Shown here: piece after piece, positions 1-7,431 of the stretch
Numbering within the stretch: the stretch's first letter is position 1
How the letters are laid out: each line of letters begins with the position of its first letter
From: Propionibacteriaceae bacterium
GTDB lineage: Bacteria > Actinomycetota > Actinomycetes > Propionibacteriales > Propionibacteriaceae
Direction: 5' to 3'
Assembly (NCBI GenBank): GCA_031266665.1
Contig: JAISAO010000105.1
Location: 1 to 35,044, forward strand
DNA length: 35,044 nt
The notes under the pieces: generated by a model
Database searches by the model: none
What the model saw: the letters and a program-made list of their open reading frames with translations, nothing else
What the model was told of the DNA's origin: nothing
Position numbers and translations under genes: made by a program

Positions 1-105
1 CTGTGTTTGCCGTCCCGCCTTTCGCCACGGTCCGGCCGGCGACGCCCCTGGCGTGCCGCGCGTCAGGCAGGAGCAGGTGTTGGTGTCGAGCATGTAGACG
101 GTCAC
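1..105 (-). CDS. vapC: VapC-like PIN-domain toxin, N-terminal part only
   Basis: The gene is cut by the window edge, so only about 35 codons are visible. It starts at a GTG whose upstream strand carries AGGAGG six bases away. The peptide begins VTVYMLDTNTCSC; the MLDTN motif, with its first acidic residue, is the hallmark of PIN-domain ribonucleases of VapC toxins. It lies 51 bp downstream of a VapB-like antitoxin on the same strand, the usual antitoxin-toxin order. Residues after about position 17 (GASPAGPWRKAG) do not look like a typical PIN helix, so a frameshift close to the edge is possible, but too little sequence is present to decide. Confidence 0.6.
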   Translation of the reverse strand, partial: MTVYMLDTNTCSCLTRGTPGASPAGPWRKAGRQTQ

Positions 106-156
106 CGGGCGCCTCCTCAGTCCACGTCGGGTTCAGTCCACGTCGGGCAAGACGGC

Positions 157-420
157 TCAGTCGAAGTCGATGACGGGGCGTCGTTCGGCTAGTTGGTCGA
201 AGAAGGCGTCGTCGGTCGCGTCCAACTGCGGGACCCACTGCTCGAAGAAGGACTCCCACGAAGGCCGGGCCGGTTTGATGGTCAGGACGTCGCCTACCTT
301 CGTCACCTGCACCTCGGCCACGTCGTCCGGGAAGCTCATCGCTTTGGGGATGCGGATGGCCTGATTGGCCCGATTGCGGAACACCGCCGCTCGCGCCGTC
401 AGGAGGGTGGTCTGGGTCAT
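157..420 (-). CDS. vapB: VapB/AbrB-type antitoxin
   Basis: This 87-residue protein should bind and neutralise the adjacent PIN toxin and repress the pair's promoter. Residues 8-50 (ARAAVFRNRANQAIRIPKAM, then VTKVGDVLTIKP) have the SpoVT/AbrB swapped-hairpin pattern of VapB proteins, in which the N-terminus binds DNA. The C-terminal part (SWESFFEQW, DDAFFDQLAERRP) is the acidic-aromatic tail that usually occupies the toxin groove. The frame stays open far upstream, but the ATG at 420 has a good AAGGGA ribosome site and the upstream part is out of character. A dyad lies 26 bp upstream and probably serves as the autoregulatory operator. Confidence 0.85.
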   Translation of the reverse strand: MTQTTLLTARAAVFRNRANQAIRIPKAMSFPDDVAEVQVTKVGDVLTIKPARPSWESFFEQWVPQLDATDDAFFDQLAERRPVIDFD

Positions 421-445
421 GGGCAGATCCCTTCGACGCCGCCAT

Positions 446-465
446 AGCATATGGCGACATATGCT
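446..465. promoter_or_regulatory. Inverted repeat upstream of vapB (probable VapBC operator)
   Basis: The perfect arms AGCATATG and CATATGCT are separated by GCGA. They lie 26 bp upstream of the antitoxin start, in an AT-rich patch within GC-rich DNA. VapB proteins usually autoregulate through such dyads. The assignment is by position only. Confidence 0.55.
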
Positions 466-482
466 GACAGGCATCGCAGGGG

Positions 483-1148
483 TCACGATGGCGGCGGGCT
501 GTCTGCTTCTGGCCGGGTCGCGTCGGCTCCGGGCGGGCAGATGGCGGACAGGGCGGCGTCCGCGCAGACGGCGGTCAGGGAGTCGAACCAGAGCGGCACC
601 GGGCCGCCCACGCGGGAGCGGATCAAACCGAGTGGTAGCTGGCAGACGACGGTGAAGACGTACTCGGTCAAGCCGGGGGCGCCGGGCGCGGTCAACACGG
701 GACTGGATGGGGCGGCCGGGAAAGCCTGAACGGCGAGTTCCGTCAGGCGGGCGAAGATGGCGTCGTTGATGACGGCGGCCTGAGGACGCAGGGACGGCGG
801 GCCCTCCGCGATCAGGCGGGCCTGGCTGAACAAGGTCATCGCCAAGGACGAGGCGGGCTGCTCGCGGACGTAGCGGACGACGGCCACGGCACATTCGCAC
901 AGAGCGGCACGAGGCTCCGGCTGGGCGTCCATGACCGCGAACAGGTATTGGTGGATGTGATGGATCTGGCGTAGCCAGAGGGCCCCGAAAAGCTCGTCGC
1001 GGGAGTCGAAACGATGGTAGATCGACCCCATCGAGACGTCGATCTGTTCGCCGACCTGGGCGATGGTCGTGCCCTTGCCGTGGACCGCGATGGCCGCCAG
1101 CGCCGCGTCGAGGATCCGGTCGGCGTCGAACTTGGAGTGTCTGGGCAC
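483..1148 (-). CDS. TetR/AcrR family transcriptional regulator
   Basis: This 221-residue protein starts at GTG. Residues 8-55 form the TetR DNA-binding helices: DADRILDAALAAIAVHGKG, then TIAQVGEQIDVSMGSIYHRF, ending with the SIYHRF recognition-helix signature. The rest is the variable ligand-binding and dimerisation domain, with a low-complexity Pro/Ala tail of about 25 residues. It is transcribed away from an ECF sigma factor gene at 1297. The AT-rich dyad between the two starts is the likely operator, so it may repress both itself and the sigma gene. The ligand is unknown. Confidence 0.88.
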   Translation of the reverse strand: MPRHSKFDADRILDAALAAIAVHGKGTTIAQVGEQIDVSMGSIYHRFDSRDELFGALWLRQIHHIHQYLFAVMDAQPEPRAALCECAVAVVRYVREQPASSLAMTLFSQARLIAEGPPSLRPQAAVINDAIFARLTELAVQAFPAAPSSPVLTAPGAPGLTEYVFTVVCQLPLGLIRSRVGGPVPLWFDSLTAVCADAALSAICPPGADATRPEADSPPPS

Positions 1149-1212
1149 GCGGTCAGTCTAGCGACGCCGCCCGGGGCTCCGACCGGTGGCTGCTGTGGAC
1201 AATCGCGCAAAG

Positions 1213-1250
1213 ATACTAGTAGAATTACTCTAGAATAACTCTACTAGTAT
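1213..1250. promoter_or_regulatory. AT-rich dyad between the TetR and ECF sigma genes
   Basis: The perfect 10-bp arms ATACTAGTAG (1213-1222) and CTACTAGTAT (1241-1250) flank two near-identical 11-bp direct repeats, TAGAATTACTC and TAGAATAACTC. The stretch is strikingly AT-rich against its surroundings and sits in the divergent intergenic region. It looks like a TetR operator overlapping one or both promoters. Confidence 0.6.
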
Positions 1251-1296
1251 TAGTGTTTTACGTTCTTGGGCAAGCTTCACTCCGTGGAGGCGAAAC

Positions 1297-2238
1297 ATGA
1301 TGAGTGACCAGGTCGCGACCGTTTCACCAGCCGACGAGTTGGACGAGGGTCCGGTCCGGGACCAAGAGTTGGTCGCGGCCTACCGTGGCGGTGAGGCGGA
1401 CGCGTTGGGGCGGCTGCCAGGGCCTGTGGGCAAGGACCAAGAGTTGGTCGCGGCCTACCGCGGTGGTGACGCGGACGCCTTGGGCGAGATCTACCGGGCC
1501 CACTATCCCGGCCTGTGGCGTGCCGCCCGGCGCTACACCAACGACCCGCACGAGGCCGACGACTTGGCCCAAGAGGCTTTCCTCAGGGTCGCTCTCGCCC
1601 TGCGCCGGGGAAGCGGGGGAGTCGCCCATCTGGGCGGCTACCTCAACACCACGGTGAGGCACCTGGCCGGTTGGAGGGCGAGAAAGGGGGCCTGTGTCCA
1701 TTTGGTGGACGACGTCGGGCGGTACGAGCGGCCGGTGATCGAGCATCTGCCGGAGGACGCCTACCTGGAGATGGCTTTCCAGGCTTTGCCGGAGCGCTGG
1801 CGCCTGGCCTTGTGGCTGCGCCTGGTCGAGCGACGTTCCCGGGCCGATGTGGGGATCGAACTCGGTGTCAGCCCGGAGGCGGCCGGGATGCTGGTCCGCC
1901 GCGCGCTCCAAGGCCTGCGCCAGGCCTACTTCGCCCAGGTCGGCTGGTGTGGCTCGGATGATCCGGCCGACTCGGCCGGTCCGACCGGTTCGGCCGAGTC
2001 GGCCGAAGGGGCCAGAGGGGCCAGAGGGGCCGGACCGACCGGTTCGGCCGGAGGGGCCGGAAGGGCCGGAGGGGGCCGCGACCGGGGAACGGACCCGTCG
2101 GCGGATAGCCGCTCCCCTCAGCGCCCGGCCGCGCGTTGCCCGTCGGGTCAGCAGCGCGTGCCCTCCGCCGGCACGGCCCCGTCGATCAAGAAGGCGTTGA
2201 CCGCGTCATCGACGCACTGGCTGCCGGCCAGGCCGTAG
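1297..2238 (+). CDS. ECF-type RNA polymerase sigma factor with an N-terminal duplication
   Basis: The protein has 313 residues. GGAGG six bases before the ATG decides the start. Residues about 60-130 form sigma region 2 (EIYRAHYPGLWRAARRYTND, HEADDLAQEAFLRV) and about 155-212 region 4 (LPERWRLALWLRLVE, GVSPEAAGMLVRRALQGLR). Two features are odd. First, DQELVAAYRGG(E/D)ADALG occurs twice, 25 residues apart, from an in-frame 75-bp duplication. Second, after region 4 there are about 95 residues of Ser/Gly/Ala/Pro low complexity, and the last 91 bp overlap the 3' end of the convergent peptidase gene. The tail may be read-through of a lost stop codon. No anti-sigma factor gene is adjacent. Confidence 0.8.
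   Translation: MMSDQVATVSPADELDEGPVRDQELVAAYRGGEADALGRLPGPVGKDQELVAAYRGGDADALGEIYRAHYPGLWRAARRYTNDPHEADDLAQEAFLRVALALRRGSGGVAHLGGYLNTTVRHLAGWRARKGACVHLVDDVGRYERPVIEHLPEDAYLEMAFQALPERWRLALWLRLVERRSRADVGIELGVSPEAAGMLVRRALQGLRQAYFAQVGWCGSDDPADSAGPTGSAESAEGARGARGAGPTGSAGGAGRAGGGRDRGTDPSADSRSPQRPAARCPSGQQRVPSAGTAPSIKKALTASSTHWLPARP
1360..1485 (+). repeat. 75-bp in-frame duplication inside the sigma factor gene
   Basis: Two copies of about 50 bp (1360-1410 and 1435-1485), nearly identical in sequence, begin 75 bp apart. They encode the repeated DQELVAAYRGG segment just before sigma region 2. Sequence similarity this high suggests a recent duplication. Confidence 0.85.
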
Positions 2239-3713
2239 ACGGTGTGCCGTTCGCCCTCGTAGGTCAACAGCACGCCCGATTCGAGTTGTTCGGCCAGAGC
2301 CACGGCCTGCGCGTAGGGCGTGGCCGGGTCGCCGGTGGCGCCGATCACCAGGATCGCAGCGGCCCCGGGAGCCGAGGCCGCATGGGGCGTCGAACGGGCG
2401 GGGACCGGCCAGTTGGCGCATTGGGACGGTCTGCTGGAGAACTGTCCCAGCACCGGCGCGGCCTGGCGCAGCGCCTCGTACTGGGCTGCGACGACTGAGG
2501 GATCGTTGTCTCTCAGGGCCTCGTTCAAGCAAGTGATAGCGGGAATCGCCTCATGTAGGTTGCTGTAATGCCCGGAGGCTGGATCGCGGCCGAGGTAGGC
2601 GTCGTTCAACTGGCTCAGAATCTCGCCCTTCCCGCCCGCCGCGGTGTAGAGACCGGCGCCCAGAGCCATCCAGTTCGCATCGCTGTAGAGCGCGCCGATG
2701 ATCCCGGACAACGCCATCTGTTGCGTCAGATAGCGTCCGTCATTTAGCGCCAGCGGCTGTTCCAAGAGGTTTTTCAGCAGCGTCACCACATCGGCCAGGA
2801 TCTGGTCGGCATCGTCCCCGAGGGGGCAGTCCGAGGTGGCGGCGCAGGCGGCTGCGAAAACTGCCAACGAACGGTCGAAGGCCGCCGCCTGTTCGAGGCT
2901 AAGCTCGTCGGCGCTCTTGGCCGGGTCGGCGGCGCTGTCCAAGACCAGTCGCCCGACCCGCTCCGGGAACAATTCCGCGTAGGCCACTCCCAGCAAGGAG
3001 CCATACGAATAGCCCACGTAGTTGAGTCTTTCATCGCCGAGCAGCGCTCGAATCAGATCCAAATCGCGGGCGGCCGATCCCGTGTCCACGAATCCGAGCA
3101 GTTCTCCCGTTCGTTCGGCGTAGGCCAGGCCGAAGTTTGCGGCGGCTTCGGAGGCTGCTGCCAGGCCGGCTTCGTCGTGCGGGAAGGAGGCGGCGAAGTA
3201 CTCGTCCATTTGGAGGTCGTCCAGGCAGTCGACCGGCGTCGACCGCCCGACGCCGCGCGGGTCGAAGGACACCAGGTCGTAGGCCGCCTGGACCGTCGCG
3301 GGAATGACCGTCGGCAGAGAGGCCAAGAACTCAATCCCGGAGGCTCCGGGGCCACCGGGATTGAACACCAGCGAACCCAGGCGCGATTTCGAGTTGGCGG
3401 TCTGGACCCGCGCCAGCGCCAGCGTGATCGAATCACCCGTCGGGTCGTCCCAATCGAGCGGCGCTTCGATCTCGCCGCATTGGGCGTTGGCCGGGCCACC
3501 CTGACCGCAGTCGGACCATTCGACGGTCTGGCCGTAAATCGGATCGGGGGATCCGGCCGCCGGGTTAGAGTTGGCGGATGACGCATCGGGTTGCGGATCG
3601 GCGCCGGCGCAGCCGACCAGGCCTGTCCCGGCCAGGATGAGCGCGACCAGCGGCGCGCCCGCCCGCCGCGCGAAGGTCGTGGGACTTGGCCGGGAATGGT
3701 GTGGTGCGGTCAT
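2148..3713 (-). CDS. Secreted alpha/beta-hydrolase, tripeptidyl aminopeptidase (TAP)-like lipoprotein
   Basis: The predicted product of 521 residues is exported and lipid-anchored: residues 19-35 form a hydrophobic signal segment ending in the lipobox LVGC. The frame is open upstream, but the ATG at 3713 has GGGAAG seven bases before it and places the signal peptide at the N-terminus. The family (peptidase S33) removes N-terminal tripeptides or hydrolyses small esters. Visible parts are the oxyanion loop NPGGPGASG (from residue 118), the nucleophile elbow GYSYG with Ser near 236, the Asp in GATGDPATPY, the His in GERHTVYG, and the C-terminal TAP-like domain with several cysteines. Convergent with the sigma gene. 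Confidence 0.88.
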   Translation of the reverse strand: MTAPHHSRPSPTTFARRAGAPLVALILAGTGLVGCAGADPQPDASSANSNPAAGSPDPIYGQTVEWSDCGQGGPANAQCGEIEAPLDWDDPTGDSITLALARVQTANSKSRLGSLVFNPGGPGASGIEFLASLPTVIPATVQAAYDLVSFDPRGVGRSTPVDCLDDLQMDEYFAASFPHDEAGLAAASEAAANFGLAYAERTGELLGFVDTGSAARDLDLIRALLGDERLNYVGYSYGSLLGVAYAELFPERVGRLVLDSAADPAKSADELSLEQAAAFDRSLAVFAAACAATSDCPLGDDADQILADVVTLLKNLLEQPLALNDGRYLTQQMALSGIIGALYSDANWMALGAGLYTAAGGKGEILSQLNDAYLGRDPASGHYSNLHEAIPAITCLNEALRDNDPSVVAAQYEALRQAAPVLGQFSSRPSQCANWPVPARSTPHAASAPGAAAILVIGATGDPATPYAQAVALAEQLESGVLLTYEGERHTVYGLAGSQCVDDAVNAFLIDGAVPAEGTRC

Positions 3714-3969
3714 GGTGAGTCTTCCCATCGTCGTGTCTGGAGCCTTCGGGGGTGGCGGCCGCGCCGCTTCCCCGGGAGTCATCCCTATAGAGAGGCCCCC
3801 GAGGCGTTTCCGAACGCCCGTCAAGGCGTCGGGTGTCGACGACGGTCGGGACCGATGGGACGGCGGCGGGGATGGCCGTGGCCTCGGAACAGGGGACCAG
3901 GCCCCGTTCCGGGGGACGGTGTCGGTGTCGGCGACGTTCGGAAACGGAGCCCGGGCGTCTCTGATTAAC

Positions 3970-3985
3970 AGTGAGTCGACTCACT
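3970..3985. promoter_or_regulatory. 16-bp perfect palindrome upstream of the DUF2867 gene
   Basis: AGTGAGTCGACTCACT is a perfect palindrome ending 17 bp before the start codon at 4003. The TGAGT/ACTCA half-sites are of the kind bound by many TetR-family repressors. It lies in the 289-bp divergent region between the peptidase and DUF2867 genes; I see nothing else definite in that region. Confidence 0.55.
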
Positions 3986-4002
3986 TAAGCGCGAGAGGAT
4001 AG

Positions 4003-4635
4003 ATGATGGGCGCGAATCCGGACTTCGGCGCGGTTGACCAGCCGCGTCCGGGCAGGTGGTGGCGGCGGGCCAGCACGATTTTGGCCGTGATCGGAGCCGT
4101 CCGCCTGGCGGTCTGGCTGTTCCGGCGCGGACGACGGCCGCCGCCCCGTCTGGTCGTCAGGCGCGACGTCGAGCCCAGCCCCGCCTTCGCCGAATGGGCC
4201 GGCCGGGTAGACGCCGCCGACTGCTGGGCGACTTCGATCTTGCCGGGCGACCCTAGGACGGCCGTCGACTGGGCGCACGCCGTCTTGACCGACTGGCCCA
4301 AGGCCGTCGTGGCCCTGCTGTGGCTGCGCGACCGGGCCGCCCGACTGATCCGGCTCAAGACCAGTCCGCCCGATTCCGAGCAGCCGTACACCGGGTTCCC
4401 GCTCTTGGCCGACGCCACCTCGGACGAGGCCATCATGGGTGTCCCCGACCGGCATCTGACCTTCCGTGTGTCCGTCCGCTTGGACGATGGCCTGGTGCTG
4501 GTCACCACCACCGTCACCATCCACAACCGGCTCGGACGGGCCTATTGGTTGGTGGTCGGTCGGGTTCATCCAGTGATCGTCCGCCGCTGCCTGAGCCGTG
4601 TGCCGCTCCCGGCGAGATCATCGCCGGAAGTCTGA
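4003..4635 (+). CDS. DUF2867 family protein with an N-terminal hydrophobic segment
   Basis: The 210-residue product has a basic N-terminus and a hydrophobic stretch at 23-40 (ASTILAVIGAVRLAVWLF), which may anchor it in the membrane. Residues about 75-200 match the DUF2867 pattern: GFPLLADATSDEAIMGVPDRHLTFRVSV, a beta-rich TTTVTIHNRLGRAYWLVVG, then RVHPVIVRRCL. The domain has a polyketide-cyclase-like fold and no established activity. The start follows GAGAGGA closely; the codon is doubled (ATGATG). A palindromic operator just upstream suggests repressor control. No partner gene is apparent. Confidence 0.7.
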   Translation: MMGANPDFGAVDQPRPGRWWRRASTILAVIGAVRLAVWLFRRGRRPPPRLVVRRDVEPSPAFAEWAGRVDAADCWATSILPGDPRTAVDWAHAVLTDWPKAVVALLWLRDRAARLIRLKTSPPDSEQPYTGFPLLADATSDEAIMGVPDRHLTFRVSVRLDDGLVLVTTTVTIHNRLGRAYWLVVGRVHPVIVRRCLSRVPLPARSSPEV

Positions 4636-4782
4636 ACCCCGCAGATTTGTTTGTTGCCGACGGGCCGACGTCAGGCGGGCGTCGTTCAACAACACCTGGT
4701 GGCCCTGGCCCGGACCCTGCGTCGACGAGCCCGGATCCCCACTCGACGGGATGACCGGGCTGGAGTGATGTCATGATAACCA

Positions 4783-4819
4783 GTGGAGTTCTCCGCTAGT
4801 GACTAGCGGAGAACTCCAC
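4783..4819. promoter_or_regulatory. 37-bp near-perfect inverted repeat upstream of the ATPase gene
   Basis: An 18-bp arm (4783-4800, beginning GTGGAGTTCTCC) is followed by one base and its exact reverse complement (4802-4819). It ends 20 bp before the ATPase start codon. It could be an operator, an mRNA hairpin covering the leader, or both. The remaining DNA from 4636 to 4782 shows nothing recognisable. Confidence 0.65.
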
Positions 4820-4839
4820 CATCGGATAGCCTTTGGAGC

Positions 4840-6090
4840 ATGGTCTCATACATGCCACGGGTGGTCGACTCCGAGTTATCGGCCGCCTTGGCCTCGGCTG
4901 GCGCGGTGGTGCTGCGCGGAGCGCGAGCGGTCGGCAAGTCCGAGACGGCGCGGCGAAAGGCCAAGTCTGAGCTGCGGCTTGACGGCGACTCGCCCAGGGC
5001 GGTTCTCGCCCGCTCGCAGCCATCGACCGCCCTCGCCGGAGACCAGCCGAGGCTGCTCGACGAATGGCAGGTCGCCTGGGGGCTGTGGAACCAGGTCAAG
5101 CACGCCGTCGATGACGAGCCAGGGCCAGGCCGGTTCATCTTGACCGGTTCGGCGCTACCAGACGACGACCCGTTGAGGCATTCCGGCGCTGGCCGGTTCA
5201 GGCGTCTGTTGATGCGAACCATGACGCTGGCGGAGTCCGGCGACTCGACCGGAGCGGTCACGTTGACGGACATCCTCGCGGGGAGCGTGGACCTGCAGGA
5301 GTCTCGCACCGACTTTCAACGGCTGGTGTCGCGGCTCGTCAAGGGAGGCTGGCCAGGCTGGATCCGCGACGGGGAGGTCGCCGCTCGAGGACGGATCGAG
5401 GCCTATCTGGATGACATCACTGAGGTCGAGTTCCCACAAGTGGCGGGGACCCGTCGCGATCCACGCCGGTTCTTGGCGTTCTTGGAGGCCTTCGCCGCGG
5501 TCACCGCGCAGCCGGCTCCGTTCGCAGCCATCACGAGGCGCATGAACGAGGCCTCGGCGCTCACGTTCGGCCCAATGGCCGTGCCCGAGTTATTCGACAT
5601 GGCGGCACGCCTGTTCCTGGTCGAGGATCTGCCGGCTTGGCCGCCCAAGCTCCGCTCCAAGACGACGGCTCTGCAGACCCCGAAGCGCCATTTCACAGAT
5701 CCCTCGCTGGCGGCCTGGCTGCTACGGGCCAACTCCGACCGGCTGATCCGCGAACCGGAGACGACGGGTTTCCTGTTCGAGTCGCAAGTCGTCCACGACC
5801 TGCGCGTCTACGCCCAGGCGCTCGGCTGGCGGGGAGTCTTCCATTTCCGCGACACCAAGGGTCGTGACGAAATCGATGTGGTGGCCGAGACCGACGCGGG
5901 CGATTGGATAGGGATCGAGGTCAAACTCGGGATGAACGCCGTCGACGGCGCCGCCCGGTCGTTGCTCCGAGTCTCGTCCGGAATCGCGCGTCCGCCGGCC
6001 GCGTTGGTGGTGGTCACCCCCACGGGAATAGCCCACAGGCGAGACGATGCCGTGTTGGTGGTCCCGTTGACCGTCCTGGGTCCCGGCTAG
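4840..6090 (+). CDS. AAA ATPase with DUF4143 and a nuclease-like C-terminal domain
   Basis: The protein of 416 residues has a Walker A loop (GARAVGKS, residues 27-34) and a Walker B segment (RLLDEWQ, 71-77), then the sensor-like ILTGSA. This is the order seen in the 'ATP-binding protein / DUF4143' family. Near residues 340-364, GRDEIDVV...GIEVKLG has the D-(x)n-E-x-K pattern of the PD-(D/E)XK fold typical of the DUF4143 tail. Family members are linked to accessory and mobile regions; their reaction is unknown. The ATG at 4840 has GGAG too close, so translation may begin at the ATG at 4852 instead. A long hairpin lies immediately upstream. Confidence 0.82.
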   Translation: MVSYMPRVVDSELSAALASAGAVVLRGARAVGKSETARRKAKSELRLDGDSPRAVLARSQPSTALAGDQPRLLDEWQVAWGLWNQVKHAVDDEPGPGRFILTGSALPDDDPLRHSGAGRFRRLLMRTMTLAESGDSTGAVTLTDILAGSVDLQESRTDFQRLVSRLVKGGWPGWIRDGEVAARGRIEAYLDDITEVEFPQVAGTRRDPRRFLAFLEAFAAVTAQPAPFAAITRRMNEASALTFGPMAVPELFDMAARLFLVEDLPAWPPKLRSKTTALQTPKRHFTDPSLAAWLLRANSDRLIREPETTGFLFESQVVHDLRVYAQALGWRGVFHFRDTKGRDEIDVVAETDAGDWIGIEVKLGMNAVDGAARSLLRVSSGIARPPAALVVVTPTGIAHRRDDAVLVVPLTVLGPG

Positions 6091-6102
6091 CCTCAATACC
6101 GT

Positions 6103-6216
6103 TTAGTTAGGTGTTCTGGTGGTGATGGTCCAGTCTGCGGGCGGTCTGGGGGTGGTGGCGCGTTTGACGGGGTGGCCGCCGTATTTTCGTTTGACGGCCC
6201 GGGGGTTCAAAGACGA
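6103..6216 (-). pseudogene. Transposase C-terminal remnant (possibly IS4-like)
   Basis: In one minus-strand frame ending with TAA at 6103-6105 the peptide reads SSLNPRAVKRKYGGHPVKR and then ATTPRPPADWTITTRTPN. A basic VVKRKMSN..VKR type ending is common in IS4-family transposases of actinobacteria. Nothing upstream in this frame resembles the rest of such an enzyme, so this is at most a short relic. Recognition is from pattern memory only. Confidence 0.35.
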
Positions 6217-6449
6217 GCTGATATGACAACCACTCGCCTACCAGGAGCCCATGCCCGCACCACCCCCGACACGCCCAACCCCAACCCATTGGCGCGACCT
6301 CTAAGGCCTGTTCGATGGGCCGTTGTTCATACTGTGACGGGGACATGTGCCCGAACGTGGCCCGGTCCGGACGGGTAGCGGACAGGATGATCAGTCGGTG
6401 GGTCGACAATAAGGTTGCACAACCCATGGGATCGGTAAGACAATAGAGC
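6217..6449. other. Intergenic stretch with no recognisable gene
   Basis: No frame here has convincing coding character. A small dyad, GGTTG-CA-CAACC, lies near 6413-6424, about 25 bp before the small ORF at 6450, and could be a regulatory site. The stretch is probably debris between mobile-element remnants. Confidence 0.4.
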
Positions 6450-6773
6450 ATGGGCGAATGGCGGTGGCTACCCTCCGGAATGCTGGAGACTTGGCGGTGG
6501 GCGACCCCTGCCGCCGCCATTGCGCTTGCCTGGGCACTAAGCCTTGTGCCCTCTCTCGTGGGCGTCATCGCAAGTGCCTGTAGGAGAGTATTGGGAGGAA
6601 GTCGTGAGCGCAAGGCCAAGCCTCCGCCAGAAAACACCTCTGAAGGCGGAGGACTTGATGGCGTTGTCGACGCCCCAGGCCGCCATCATTCGACAGGCCG
6701 GGGACTACGCAAAGAAGGAGCGCGCCGAGATGAAGCGACGCGAAGAAGCGGCCAAGCGCCAAAGGGCGCTTGA
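6450..6773 (+). CDS. Hypothetical small membrane protein
   Basis: This 107-residue frame has a Trp-rich start (MGEWRWLPSG) and a hydrophobic segment at about 20-45 (AAAIALAWALSLVPSLVGVI), followed by a basic stretch (RRVLGGSRERKAK). That is the look of a one-helix membrane protein. The second half, after about residue 55, overlaps a better-supported frame at 6604 and may not be under selection. The ribosome site is weak. I do not recognise the family. Confidence 0.35.
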   Translation: MGEWRWLPSGMLETWRWATPAAAIALAWALSLVPSLVGVIASACRRVLGGSRERKAKPPPENTSEGGGLDGVVDAPGRHHSTGRGLRKEGARRDEATRRSGQAPKGA

Positions 6774-6819
6774 TGCCGAACGTCGCCGCCGCCTCAGCGA
6801 GACCGCGCAGAAGCGATAG
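6604..6819 (+). CDS. Hypothetical small charged helical protein
   Basis: This 71-residue protein starts at GTG, with GGAGG five bases upstream. From about residue 30 it is a long, highly charged helix (KKERAEMKRREEAAKRQR, then ALDAERRRRLSETAQKR), likely a coiled coil or nucleic-acid-binding rod. It overlaps the 3' half of the frame that begins at 6450 and is followed by a strong hairpin at 6839. I know no family for it; it could be cargo of the degraded mobile element around it. Confidence 0.5.
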   Translation: MSARPSLRQKTPLKAEDLMALSTPQAAIIRQAGDYAKKERAEMKRREEAAKRQRALDAERRRRLSETAQKR

Positions 6820-6838
6820 GAGCTTAAGCCAAGACACG

Positions 6839-6886
6839 GGGTGTGCCCTCTCTGAGATGACTCGTTCACCCAGAGAGGGCACACCC
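6839..6886. terminator. 16-bp-stem hairpin after the small ORFs
   Basis: The perfect 16-bp arms (6839-6854, GGGTGTGCCCTCTCTG, and its complement at 6871-6886) have a 16-base loop. It sits 19 bp after the 6604 gene. There is no clear T run, so it could be a terminator or a regulatory structure for the tiny ORF at 6917. Confidence 0.5.
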
Positions 6887-6916
6887 GTATCCATTCACCA
6901 AGAGAGGATGAGAACC

Positions 6917-7003
6917 ATGCCAGTTTCCATTTTGTCGCTGTCGCCGGCAGAGATCGCAAAGCTCAGCGCGGTGAGGCCGAGCAAGACCACAGAGACGGCT
7001 TAG
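6917..7003 (+). CDS. Possible 28-residue peptide
   Basis: GAGAGGA lies eight bases before an ATG that opens MPVSILSLSPAEIAKLSAVR followed by PSKTTETA and TAG. The ribosome site and the hairpin upstream are the only support. No family is recognised and it may be chance. Confidence 0.25.
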   Translation: MPVSILSLSPAEIAKLSAVRPSKTTETA

Positions 7004-7431
7004 GCGATGGGCCAGCCGCGCCCGCCTGGCTGGAACTCGGCCTGGATGACCGATACGACTGCGCCGGCCAACGCGCCAGCCATCCAGAGGAAGTCCCAGA
7101 AGCCGAAGCCGTTGCCCATGCAAACGACCCAGAACAGCCCGCACAGGCTGAGGGCGATCAGTCCGGTCCCCCAGAGACGGAAGCCGAAGTCCTGGTCCAG
7201 GCCCGCCGGACAGCGCCGACGTGAGCCGCCACGGCCGGAGATCTGAAGGAAGCCCCGTGCGGAAGGTGGCCGGCGTGGCGGAGGCGGCCGGGGTGAAGTC
7301 TCCCAGCATCGAGCGGTCCTGGATGCCTGGCCGGTTCGGCGGTGCCTCGAAGCGGCCAGTGGCGATGTAGTGCTCGGTGCAGTCGGCCCACAGGGCAGCC
7401 ACGCCTTGGGCGGCCGAGATGGTCGGCCGGG
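7000..7431 (-). pseudogene. Degraded conjugation-type membrane protein gene(s)
   Basis: Two minus-strand frames look protein-like but do not join. The upstream one (about 7431 to 7205) reads AAQGVAALWADCTEHYIATG, RFEAPPNRPGIQDRSMLGDF and on. The downstream one (about 7210 to 7000) reads LDQDFGFRLWGTGLIALSLC, GLFWVVCMGNGFGFWDFLWM, then AGALAGAVVSVIQAEF, with two membrane segments. A frameshift near 7205 would fuse them into one gene. The 5' end is cut where the maturase fragment begins. Neighbouring genes suggest an actinobacterial conjugative element, but I cannot name the family. Confidence 0.4.

Noticed and set aside
421-900. Upstream extension of the VapB frame to 900
   Set aside because: The extra peptide is Arg/Pro-rich antisense-type text overlapping the TetR gene, and a good ribosome site supports the ATG at 420.
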